From: Pegea sp. RAD2-039
Lineage: Eukaryota; Chordata; Thaliacea; Salpida; Salpidae
Assembly (NCBI GenBank): GCA_034620365.1
Contig: JAQGEQ010000351.1
Location: forward strand, 124,001 to 188,000
Direction: 5' to 3'
Length of the DNA stretch: 64,000 bases
The translations under genes were made by a program, and so were the position numbers. The notes under the pieces were generated by a model that saw nothing but the letters and a program-made list of their open reading frames with translations, searched no databases and was not told where the DNA came from. Shown here piece after piece: positions 48,388 to 59,229 of this stretch. How positions within the stretch are numbered: position 1 is the stretch's first letter; each line of letters starts with the position of its first letter.

Positions 48388-48879
48388 TTTGCTCAAATTT
48401 TATATCATTATAATATGTTGAAACATCTTTTAGATTTATATATTTAAAAAAATGAAAATCTACGAGCTTTTATAGCTGATATCTGCACAAAAATGATCAA
48501 GGTAATCTAAAAATTAGTATTTTACAAAGATATTTTATGATTAAAAGCTAGAATTAAGCATAGAGCTACAACAGAAAGTTCAATGAACTGTTTCAGAAAT
48601 ATTGTTGAAACTTTTGTTTGATTAAGTTGTCGATAAGCAAAGAAGTGAGTTGTTTTGAAGCAATATTTGCCAATTTTGTTTTTATTTCTCCATCGGAAAT
48701 TTTTTCTTAATTTAGTTTTTTGAGTGAATCTACAAAATTATTTTTTTACAAACATAAACTAAAGATTTTGGCGGATAAATATTTTTAAAAAGTTTACAGA
48801 AAAAATTAATTTTACTGTTTCTTAATAAATTTGACAAAAGTTGTTTTTATTAATTTCTCTGGACAAAAAATTCAAAAAC

Positions 48880-48963
48880 TCCTTCGAGCCGGATTCGAAC
48901 CAGCGACCTATGGATTTCAACGTACTCTACAGTCCACCGCTCTACCAACTGAGCTATCGAAGG
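48880..48963 (-). tRNA. tRNA-Tyr (GUA) with a short intron
   Basis: 84 bases on the minus strand. CCTTCGATAGCTCAGTTGGT start, acceptor CCTTCGA/TCGAAGG, T-arm GCTGGTTCGAATCCGGC. The anticodon region is GGACTGTAG followed by about 11 extra bases (AGTACGTTGAA) before TCCATAGG, at the canonical 37/38 position expected for eukaryotic tRNA-Tyr. Confidence 0.95.
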
Positions 48964-49491
48964 CGACGTCGCTGATATATTTTTTTAAATTTAATTTTTA
49001 ACTTGTTCGAAATAGTTTGTGTAAGCTTATTCGGATAAGTTTTTTTATAAAATTTTTAAAAAGCTTCTTTTGGTCTGCAAGAATGGAGAAATATTTTTTT
49101 TATGCAAAAATAAATTCATAAAATATAATTTTTTAAACAAAAAACCATTTTACTGCTGTTAAAGCTACTTTATTGAAATAAACTCAAACATTCTATTTTA
49201 ATACTATACATTTAAATGCCAATTTTTTGCCGATTCAACTATAAAAAAACACATATTAGGGTAATTTCAACGATACTAAAAACTTAATCGAATTTAAATG
49301 AAAATGGCAAACATATAAACTTATATATATAAAAGTACCTTACTTATATGAACTTATAACATTAAGTAAGTTTGAAGTTGAATTTGTGGCGAACACAAAC
49401 TCTGTGAATTTATCTTTTAAAGTAAAATACTTAAAATTATTTTTTCCGATGTTTAATCTCACAGTAATAAACTGTAAAAGTATTAAAGAAC

Positions 49492-49563
49492 TTCCTACAC
49501 CGGGAATCGAACCCGGGCCGCCTGGGTGAAAGCCGGGAATCCTAACAACTAGACCATATAAGA
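49492..49563 (-). pseudogene. tRNA-Glu (UUC)-like copy, probably decayed
   Basis: Same length and overall sequence as the tRNA-Glu at 48316. Substitutions: TCCTATA to TCTTATA in the acceptor (tolerable G-T), GTGGTTAGG to GTTGTTAGG in the D-arm, and CCTGG to CCCGG in the anticodon stem, which makes a C-A mismatch. It may be a young pseudogene or a weak isodecoder. Confidence 0.7.
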
Positions 49564-49773
49564 GGTTGACTCAAATTTTTATTTAAATTTTATTTTTGTA
49601 TAACAAATTGCGTTTTGCAAATAAAACTGAAGTTTTTTATTTTCTCTGTTTTTCTTTAAGTTTTCAAGATATTTGAAGAAACTTTTAAGTTAATTTCCAC
49701 AAATGTTTTGCCTGATTTTATTTGACACGGATTTCAGTAAAACACTAAACTTAAAAATCAACTTTTACATATT

Positions 49774-51856
49774 TTATTTGCGAAATTCAAAGAATCCAAT
49801 CTTCTTAAGATCTTCTTTCATCTTTTGGAGCTGATCTTTAGATGCAGATTTTAGCGGTAATCTTGGTGGACCACATTTTAATCCAGTAACCATTTCCATA
49901 ATCGACTTATTAACACCAACATTAAAACCTGCGCCAATTTAGTCGTTTTACAAAATACTCGAACAATTTTACAAAATACATAAAAAGCCTGAAATCACCA
50001 TGACGAAGAAAGACATCAATAAAACGTTGAGATTGTTGCTGACAAAGAGATGCTGTCTTCATATCACCTTCCTTTACTGCTTCATACATTCGCGAGTAAA
50101 TCTTCCCTGCGTAGTTGTAAGTCCCTCCAACAGCGGTTGTTGCTCCTAGCAATAAAGCCCCTACAAGTTGCTGGGAAAAAATTGAAATAATTTTAGCGAC
50201 TTTTTTGGCTTTTTTCACCTCATCCCTGCCGTAGGCCATTGTTAGATTTCGACCAAATTTGTCGTTGAGTAAGCAACGACCAAAATCCAGCAAATTGTAA
50301 TCAGTGAATTTGACTCCACTAAAAGTTGGGACTTTCATAACCGATTTTTCCACAATTTCAGTTATTGGAACTAAAAAAAGGAAAATTTAGTTTCCAAAAA
50401 ATAAATTTTCGGCAAATAAACGTTGCAGATTTGTCATGTCAGGAAAATGATAATATAGAAGAGGAAGTCTCGGAGCTGCTGCTGAGACTTCGTTCAAATA
50501 ATCGATCAAATCATCCACAGATGACGGTTTAAAGAATATCGGAGGAAGAACTCCAATTGCATCCGCTCCAGCATCTTCAGCGTGTCTCGCCTTCAAAGAT
50601 AAATTTATTGTCAACCCGATTCTGAGACTTGACTGTCACCAGCTCCTTGGTGTCCCAGAGTGATACTGATCCGACTTGAGCGATGATCTTTTGCAGCCTG
50701 AAACATACTTTTGGGACTTTAGGAGTCTTGAAGAGGTTTTTACCTATTTTTTCCGCATTTGATCCATTTTTCAAGAAGCATCTTTCTTTCAGAAGTTGTC
50801 AGACTCAAACCCTCGCCGTTAGTTCCGTTCACTGAAAAATAAAGATCAGATAAAGATCAGATAAAGATCAGATAAAGATCAGATAAAGATCAGATAAAGA
50901 TCAGATAAAGATCAGATTAAGATCAGATAAAGATCAGATAAAGATCAGATAAAGATCAGATAAAGATCAGATAAAGATCAGATAAAGATCAGATAAAGAT
51001 CAGATAAAGATCAGATAAAGATCAGATAAAGATCAGATAAAGATCAGATAAAGATCAGATAAAGATCAGATAAAGATCAGATAAAGATCAGATAAAGATC
51101 AGATAAAGATCAGATAAAGATCAGATAAAGATCAGATAAAGATCAGATAAAGATCAGATAAAGATCAGATAAAGATCAGATAAAGATCAGATAAAGATCA
51201 GATAAAGATCAGATAAAGATCAGATAAAGATCAGATAAAGATCAGATAAAGATCAGATAAAGATCAGATAAAGATCAGATAAAGATCAGATAAAGATCAG
51301 ATAAAGATCAGATAAAGATCAGATAAAGATCAGATAAAGATCAGATAAAGATCAGATAAAGATCAGATAAAGATCAGATAAAGATCAGATAAAGATCAGA
51401 TAAAGATCAGATAAAGATCAGATAAAGATCAGATAAAGATCAGATAAAGATCAGATAAAGATCAGATAAAGATCAGATAAAGATCAGATAAAGATCAGAT
51501 AAAGATCAGATAAAGATCAGATAAAGATCAGTTGGGAATGTTGGAAGATTGGGATCAGAAATTAAAGATCAAAAGAAGACTTAATGATGAAGATCAGAAG
51601 ATGAAAAACAAAAAATTAAAGTTAGAAGGAGATTACGATTTAGTTGCTAGGGCAACATTCGTACCATACACGTGATAAATGGACTGCTTTACCAAAACGT
51701 CCACATACTCATCGATGACGTCATAATTGACTTCACTAAAAAATAGTTTCAAAATATTCAAATGAATCATAATTTGGGCTATCTTAAATCTCACCCATTT
51801 TCGTGCATCGGCGTTACAGGCGCCGCTATCAACCCAGTAACCTCACAACTTTTCAT
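49774..51856 (-). CDS. NPL: N-acetylneuraminate (sialic acid) lyase
   Basis: Class I aldolase of the DapA/NanA family that cleaves N-acetylneuraminate to N-acetylmannosamine and pyruvate. 308 aa. Exons: 51856-51795, 51735-51665, 50831-50744, 50697-50640, 50590-50422, 50370-50219, 50170-49999, 49928-49774. Motifs: GLIAAPVTPMHENGEVN at the start, substrate carboxylate loop NGTNGEGLSL, LLYYHFPDMTN with the Tyr, Schiff-base Lys in FSGVKFTD, and MVTGLKCGPPRLPL near the end, all matching human NPL. Most introns are 41-58 bp. Intron 2 (50832-51664) is inflated by an 11-bp satellite. Confidence 0.94.
50841..51532. repeat. 11-bp minisatellite in NPL intron 2
   Basis: About 63 head-to-tail copies of AGATCAGATAA, almost perfectly homogeneous; one variant unit (AGATCAGATTA) near 50910. 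Flanking sequence contains looser GATCAG words (51540-51600) from which the array may have grown. Confidence 0.97.
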
Positions 51857-52411
51857 TATTTACCTCTGCAACAAAAAAAAAACAAAATCTGTCACTAATT
51901 AAGTGACGTCATCAACTTGTGACGTCATCACTAAGAAACCGAAATCTAAACTGATTTAATTTGTAAATTTTTATTTTTTTGTTGTTATTACTCTTTACTT
52001 CAACAACAAACTTAAAAATAAAACAAAACTTCAAAACCTTGCAAATTAATTAGTTGAAAATTAATTATTAATTTTTATTAATTTTTAAACTTTTTCTTCG
52101 ACACAAAAAGAAACAAAGAAGTTTTTTTCTGACAAAATTTTTATTGCGGACAAAAAGTTGAACTGGAAACTTTTGACAGATTCGAAAATGGTTTTTTTCA
52201 AATCTGCGCCAAAATCGGCCATTCTTGTCGCAATTTTACAACAAATAAAGCCTCTGCAAGCTTTAAGCACGTGCAAACATGCTTGGGGGTGAATTGGAAG
52301 CAAATCCAGCTATATACATTCGTCAAGAGCAAACCACCACGTCATCATCAACATGACGTCACCATCGGTCACACAGGGACCTCCCCCATCGGCAAACATT
52401 CGGCGGTTTTT
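51857..52411. other. Spacer between NPL start and transporter stop
   Basis: Both flanking genes read on the minus strand. Two TGACGTCA copies lie near 51903-51925, 50-70 bp upstream of the NPL ATG. No further gene recognised. Confidence 0.5.
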
Positions 52412-54781
52412 TTAATGTCGTTTTTCGGACGAAAAATTTTGCGGAATTTCTGAAAAAATGGATTGTGGGTCGAACCAGGTGCTGATGACATGACAAACCT
52501 CTTGACAGCTGTTTCCTGACGCTGTGACGTAAGCATAGATGATGTATGCAGGAATAATTGCCATTGAAGATAAAGTTATGGCCCAGCCAAGCCCAGTAGA
52601 CCAGGACACGAATTTATGGTCCCCGTATTCAAGTGGCGGTGGACTAACGAAACTGATGACTATCATCATCTGAAAATATTCAATTTAGTGAGGTGATGAC
52701 GTCATAAACGCGATACAAACTATTAGAAAGATTGGTGAGATAAAGCACCAGGCTGCTTTCCAGTAGATGCCAGGTGAAAACCCTAACATGGTTTTGATGT
52801 CATCGCAAAGTCGGTTGAGACCTGCGGACCACATTTATGATATCAATGACCACATTTATGACACAAGCAGTATACTTACCATAGACCCAGGTGAGTGCGA
52901 TGGCTTCGACCAGGACTACAGTCATGATAGCTGGACCAGTGGCGTAGATCTCTAACAAAGATAGGAAATACATCCCACCTTGGGTTGTGGTCGAAAGTGC
53001 CCCAAGAAAAGAGACCGTCAAAAGCAAAAGGACAAACAGTTCACGATGTTGGCCCACACGGACCGGGAACTCGTCACAAAACGCAGTGATGACTGCTTCC
53101 AGGCCACCAAACTGAAATGGAACAATCAGTGGACAGTTAGTGGTTGCTAGGTACCTGGTTACCGAGCTGTCCAGTCCCAAAGTGATTAACATACTGAAGA
53201 AAATAATTGAGAAGATGGAAGAGCCTCCAAATTTGGTCATCGCCTGCCCATAGACCACAAACAGCAGTCCTGGACCTGGACCAGACAACTGACAGCGTCA
53301 GTGGAACAGTATGACGTCATCACCTTGCTTGGCAACGTCCTTTACTTTCACTTTCATTTGGTGAGCCATGTAGCCAAGAACAGAGAAGACCACAAAACCT
53401 GCCAGGAAGCTTGTCAAGCAGTTAACCACGCTAGTGATGATCGCGTCTCTGTGACGTCATCAGTGAGCAAAAATCAGTGATGATGAAAAGATAACCACCG
53501 ATAGCAGTTGTTATTGAATTGGTTGTAACTGGACAGGGCGATAAGGGTCCCGAATCCTGGTCCCAGTGAGAAGAAGACCTGCGTGGCTGCATCAAACCAA
53601 ACTGAAGTTTTTTGAATTTGAGTCCAGTTTGGAGTCAAATAGAACCGGATCCCTTCTCCAGCGCCCACTAGTGTGCAGCCACGGACCAATAGCACCATTA
53701 ACACCACATATGGAAATGTGGCAGTGACCCAAACCACCTGGTACGTGACCAGTGAATGGTCAAGACAAAATGACGTCACTACAAACCTTCCCAGACGATC
53801 GGACGCCTTTCCACAGCGTAAAATAGAGCATGACGTAGACAAGGGCCAGACAAAGGACCAGAGGCCATCTAGGACTACCCAGACCGTCCAACCCGCTCGA
53901 TTTGTAAAGCTCGAGAACTTTTCGTCTGTAAAATACTGATGCTCATTACTCATGCAGTCACTAGGTGGCGCTAGCGCACTCAAAGAACTGTTGCGCTGGC
54001 AACTGGGTTTCCATGTCAACCGTTACATTATGTGTCGCGTTGTCCAAAGGATTCCAACAGCGGTGGTCGGCCCACTCAGCGCCGCATGTTGCCCAGGGAA
54101 GTTTCCATGTCAATGAGCTGCAAGTGAAGTCATCAGCTTGTAAACGCGTTTGCTGATGACGTCATCACCTGTAGAGGTAGTAGAGGCTCCAAGCGATGAT
54201 AGTGTTGTAATAAAAGCTGACGTAGAGCGCCATTAAACAGATTGCAAAGCCCACACCTAAAATCACTAATGACATCACAAGCGATGACATCACACACAAT
54301 TACGTCACCTTTGAACATCGGACAAATCTTTTTCCAGATCGAGATGCAGCCGCTTCGATGAAATTGACCAATCAGAAGCTCCAAATAGAACATAGGAACT
54401 CCACCTAACAGAACCATCACCAAATAAGGTAAAAGAAACGCGCCTGTAGAAATGATGATGTCATTATCAATTGGGTAATCAAGGTTTGAGGGTACCTCCT
54501 CCATTTTTAAAGCAGATGTAGGGAAACCTCCAGACGTTGCCCAGGTCCACTGCAAATCCAATCACTGAAAGCAGAAATTCCAATTTTCGGCCCCATTGTT
54601 CGCGATCTGGGGTTATGATGTCACTGTCGACTTCTGACGTCATTGCTACGTCCTTATTGTCTGGGATCTACAATCATGGACACTTTTGTGACGTTTGAGA
54701 AGTAATGACGTCACTTACGAGTGATGTTTTGTAGCTGGAACTGTCGGTAGTCAAGATACTTTCTTTTCGGGAATTCCCCAT
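52412..54781 (-). CDS. Sodium-dependent monoamine neurotransmitter transporter (SLC6, SERT/DAT-type)
   Basis: Plasma-membrane Na+/Cl- symporter with the 12-TM LeuT fold, 600 aa. Exons: 54781-54719, 54667-54496, 54443-54309, 54256-54169, 54117-53980, 53925-53787, 53737-53499, 53448-53324, 53275-53163, 53111-52880, 52821-52721, 52669-52412. TM1 reads [20 protein letters not shown]; its Asp marks the monoamine branch, since amino-acid transporters have Gly there. Other blocks: [30 protein letters not shown] (TM3 Tyr), an extracellular loop with Cys pair and N-D-N-A-T-type glycosylation sites, [40 protein letters not shown], and [20 protein letters not shown] (TM8). TM8 S-F-G-G-L-E resembles SERT more than DAT, but the subtype is not settled. 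Several introns begin with or contain TGACGTCA. Confidence 0.95.
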
Positions 54782-56437
54782 CGCTGAAAGTTGTCAGAAA
54801 ATTTGTCAAAATTCAAAAATCGATTTTTGAAATTACAAATAAATACAAGTTTCAAGATTCTAAATAAAAAATCTTCATAAAAAAAACAATTTCAAAAAAA
54901 AGTTGGAAAAATGAACAAATCTGCAACATGACTACCTTCCTTATCTTCTCCTCGAAATGACTTCTTCCCCATCGCTTCTTTTGATCCCATATGGTCACGT
55001 GATTTTATTCGTTGACAATAAATTCAATTTGAATGATGATAAAATCGATGGCAAAGTTGCTAGATATTCACAAAAATATTTTATTTCTCTACTTGTTTTT
55101 CTTGTTGTTGTTTTTTTACTATTAATTATTAATTTGTAATTTTTATTGAAATTTTGTGTTTTGGGTTAATTCAATTTCTGAGACTTCTTTAAGTTTCCGC
55201 AAATCTCAAATTGAAATCAAATTTAATTAGGATGTATAGAGACTTTACATTCGTAGTAGAAAAATTCAATTTTGGAATTTGAATTTTGTTTACAGAAAAT
55301 AGACTTTTTCAGATATTTACATAAAAATATTTCCTTTTAAAATTATTTCAACTTTTTAGCAATTTTTATTTCTAAGGTTGCAAAAAAACTTGAATGAAGT
55401 TCTGAAAAAACCTGTGACTTCATCAACACTATCTGAAATGATTCTAAACTCAACTGGTGACGTCACGCACGTGTCGTTGTCATGACAACGTGGCTTAGTC
55501 GGCGGTAAGTGAGCGAAAGTAAAAATTGATTTTTGTCAAAAATCAAATATTGCTAAAACGTTTTTTGAAATGAAAAAAAAATTAAAATTTTTTTCAAACT
55601 AACTTCAAATTTCAGTATGTCACCAGAAATCTTTAATTTCTAATCTAATATCATATTTATATTTTGCAATCACTTAGAGCGCTCCTAGTGGACACTCAAA
55701 AGGCGCCTTAGGGCAGCGGTGACGTCATAGTTTGTTTGTAGGAGCAGGGGTGCAAGAAATATGACGTCATCAGTTTCAATTGCTGCATCTGGTTGTAGAA
55801 TTCAAGTTGAAAAAGATTTGATTGTAGCAGAATCCCAAAATAAAAAAGCCATTTTGTGACAATCTTCAAGATTACAAAGTTATTAATTAACTTTTCAAAT
55901 CACTTTTTAGGAGAGTTAAACAACTTTTTTTGATCAAACTTTTAATTTGTTTACAATTTGAAAGTCTTTCTCAAATATTTCAAAGGATTTAATAAAATAT
56001 TCTTTTAACAAAAGAGTTTTTCTACCTCATTTCGTATATATTAGTTAAAGTTTGGTGAACTTTTCTTGTTTGAAAAAGAATTTTGTCAGTTTAAAAATCG
56101 TTATTTATTTCACTTAGTTTAGTTTCGGAACAAACAAATAAGTTCGATCTTTTAGCCGGAAGTAACTTCTAATTAAAAACCAAAATCGGTTAAAAAAACC
56201 TCGAATAACTTTAAAGGGGAATTTTTGCGGAAGGCTTAAAATATCTTCTGATTCAAAAAAGTTCGGTGCTGACACCTAATTGTACAAAAGTTTTTATTGT
56301 ACTTTTTTCAACTTAATTCAATCTTACTTATATACTGGTTTTGTTTATGAAATACGTCATAACAGTTTACTAAAGATTATTAAAGTGATAATTTATTATC
56401 AATATTAGTTAACGAGAACCTTCATTAGCTTTCTTGT
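54782..56437. other. Spacer between the transporter promoter side and MSL2
   Basis: No complete gene seen. GACGTCA cores occur at about 55459, 55721 and 55762, and a 16-bp perfect palindrome at 55475. The open frame 54957-55139 has no family resemblance. Confidence 0.5.
55475..55490. repeat. Perfect 16-bp palindrome CGTTGTCATGACAACG
   Basis: Self-complementary over 16 bases and 9 bp downstream of a TGACGTCA. It resembles an RFX X-box (GTTGYCATGRCAAC), and could be a regulatory site for the minus-strand transporter about 700 bp away (inference). Confidence 0.6.
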
Positions 56438-56620
56438 AGCCTCATTACGTAGTTTTAGCTACTTAGCAACCTCATTACATCACTAATGGTTACGTAGAAA
56501 CCTAATTACGTCACTAATAGTTACCTAGCAACCTCATTATAGTTACATAGCAACCTTATTACTTTACTAATAATTGCCTAGTAACCTGATGACGTCACTA
56601 ATAATTAGACAGTAACTTGA
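56438..56620. repeat. Degenerate 31-bp tandem repeat carrying TGACGTCA derivatives
   Basis: About six units on the pattern GCAACCTCATTACGTCACTA + ATAGTTACCTA. The ACGTCA core appears as ACGTAG, ACATCA, ACGTCA, a deleted form, ACTTTA and an intact GATGACGTCA, so the array looks like a decaying local amplification of the motif. Confidence 0.75.
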
Positions 56621-56711
56621 TAAAATCAAAAAAAAAGTTGCAAATTTTTTTTATTAAAAATCGAATGAAAATTTATTGAACATTTTTCGACTATTTCAGG
56701 TTCCTGAGACT

Positions 56712-57421
56712 CTATAGAGGTTCAGTTTTCAGGGTTATTGGATGTCCAAGAACCAAAGAATCAGAAGACATTGGAATATTAACTGCTTCCTGTAAAACTT
56801 CTAAAAGTGTCATCAACTTCCGGTGTCGAGCGCCTCTGCAGAAAGCGTAGTAACGTCATAATGACGTCATGTGGTTGAGATGTCTTAAAAAGCTTACTTT
56901 TTGGGTTTTGACTCAGTATTATTCGTTACACAACCTTCTGAAATTCAAACGACGTATAATGACGTAATAGTGACGTCATCACTACTTACGCTGGCTTTCG
57001 TAGGTAGTTTTGATTGGTGAGTTGTAAATGGCTCGACACAATGTGATGTAGCCTGTCACCATGATTGACAGCGTTGAGTTACCCTTTAACGCCCTCCAGC
57101 GGCTACAATTGTCACAACATCCAATAAAAGGTCGGACTGAATCCCTACATTCAGAGCCTGAAGAAGATTAGATTAAAATTGAAATAGTCTTTATGATGAA
57201 GATGACTTACAAATGAAATGATTACATTTTGAGTTTGGTGATGTGAATGGTTTATTGAGAATCCGATCACAGTTGTAACAAGATAAGTTTCTCCTTAAAG
57301 TTGGTAATAAATGAGCTAGTTGGTTATATGTGATAGGTTCAGTCAATTTGCAAGCATAGAACATATCACATGCTTTCAAATATAAATTCATCGTTTTTTC
57401 TATGTCTGTAACCATCATCAA
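56712..57421 (-). CDS. MSL2: MSL2-like RING E3 ligase (male-specific lethal complex), short form
   Basis: RING subunit of the MSL histone H4K16 acetyltransferase complex (family knowledge). Exons: 57421-57211, 57157-56990, 56833-56712; 166 aa. MMMVTDIEKTMNLYLKACDM start, then LAHLLPTLRRNLSCYNCDRI aligning with the vertebrate INRLLPYFRQSLSCCVCGHL. Zinc ligands are visible as C-x2-C, C-x-H, C-x2-C and C-x2-C (SCYNC...SKCNHFICSEC...CCDNC). The following SIMVTGYITLCRAIYNSPIK matches the vertebrate SILVNCYKKLCEYI. The C-terminal CXC domain is not found; the frame stops at TAG 56712 and I saw no CXC cysteines downstream to 54.8 kb. Either a missed distant exon or a truly short protein. Confidence 0.82.
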
Positions 57422-59229
57422 ACTGAATTTGGTTCAAAATCTGTGAAATAATTTAAAAAAAGTTTATTTTTTTATGAATACTTAAATATTATTTCAAACA
57501 GTTTTTGCAGGTATTGAAAAAATGTAAAATATTATAAGAAAAATATTTATAAAATGCTGTAATTACGTAAAATATATTTTGTCATTATCAAAAATAAATA
57601 AAACTTTTTTTGAAGAACAAATTTATGAGATAACAATTTTTAATAGTGAAAAGCTTATTATGAAATATACCAATTTATAAAAAAAACTTACATAAAAACT
57701 AATAAAACTAGAAATATATTAAAAAGTTAATATTAAAAAATATATTAAAAATTGATTAAAGACAAATGATTTTTTTATTATTATCTGAAAATTCAATAAT
57801 TTAATTTGTGATTCTAATTACAGAGGTTTATAAGATTCAATTAAAAAATAATACTAGTCAAGTCAACATTAATAATATATTAAAAAATTTGAGAAACACT
57901 TATTATTAAATATTCAAAAAAATTTACAATTTTATTTGATTTCGAGCTATGTTAGTAATATAAAAAAATAATAAATCAATAAAATAACTGAATCATTAAA
58001 AATAAGATATTTCTATAAACACGTGTACATTAATGAAATTTAATTCAAATTTATATCATAAAAGAAATAAAAAATGTTAAGTACAATTTTGTTAAATCTT
58101 TTAAAGTATTTTTTAAGTTAGTTTTCACATTTCGTGAAAATTTAACAAGAACCGATGTAAAACGACGAAAATGGTCTAATCTAAAAATTGTAAAGAAAAA
58201 CATGAAACACCAAGTAAAGTTAAAAAAAATAAATTGATACAAAATTGAAGTCAAGACATTACTTCAAAATTTAAAATGATTTTAAAGGTTTATTATGAGC
58301 AGTAGTTAAACATTTACAAAACTATTTCCTGACTTTATCATAATAACTGAAACAATCCCTAAACCAAACAGTGTAAAGAAAAGAGAGTTAAAATTATTTT
58401 TGTAGTACCAATTATTTAGTTTGATATTCAATATAGTTTTTAAAGAGACAAAAAGTTAAGGCATTAAGTTTACTTTATTTCTATCTCAGAGCCGGTTTAT
58501 AAAAACAATTAGGATTTAGATTTTTGATATTGAATGAAATTTTCAAAAAAATCTTAACGTAATGTATTATTTTTCTTTTAAAAGTATTCACGGATCAGAT
58601 AAACGTCGTTAAAGCTGAGAGAGATTATATTTTATAAAAGATTTGTAACATAGTATGAATTTCAAACAGCTTATGCATATTGCGATTTATGGGAATTCTT
58701 AACTGTGTAGTTTCTACCAGACTTTTATTTTCCTATTTAAAGAAATTCAATGAAATCCAACTGCCAAAAACTTTGGGACTAATACGTCTGTTCTGTATAT
58801 CACAAATATTTTTAAAATGAAAATAAAATCTACGTAAATAAAGTCTATTAAAGTGGAACTAATAAGGAGTATAAATGAATTTTAACTTCATAAATCTCTA
58901 GACAGTATACAACCACGTATATGGAACCACAGTATAAGAATATAGTATTAAAAAAAGGTTAAAAAGACATATTAAGTAATAAAGTTTCACTCAATGTACA
59001 GATTTAATTATTTTAAATTAAAAAAGTTGATTTATATTTTATTAATTTAGTATAAATTTGCTTTAAAGCAAATACTTTTGATTCAAGTTGAAAATTTTTG
59101 TTTTAGAATATTTTTTTCGTCTAAAGATATTTTTATCGCTTAGGTAAGTTAGCTCATCTCAGATATTTCATTTTCTAGCAAGCCGGGGTTCTTTTTGTTG
59201 CTATTCAGGTCAATAGGATTTAATTCATA
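57422..59229. other. AT-rich desert between MSL2 and RPS15
   Basis: No gene seen and no GACGTCA core. A slightly GC-richer patch at 59150-59225 (GCAAGCCGGGGTTCTTTTTG) probably holds the RPS15 promoter or 5' UTR. Confidence 0.55.

Noticed and set aside
49922..49998. Reading through the NPL exon past 49999 (H-G-D-F-R-L-F-M-Y)
   Set aside because: Splicing at CATG|GTGATTTC to the 49928 exon gives H-G-F-N-V-G-V-N-K, which matches the lyase C-terminus. The read-through is intron.
53474..54019. Open minus frame starting [20 protein letters not shown]
   Set aside because: A shadow of SLC6 exons 5-7 in the wrong frame. The true frame ([10 protein letters not shown], then [10 protein letters not shown]) matches the transporter family.
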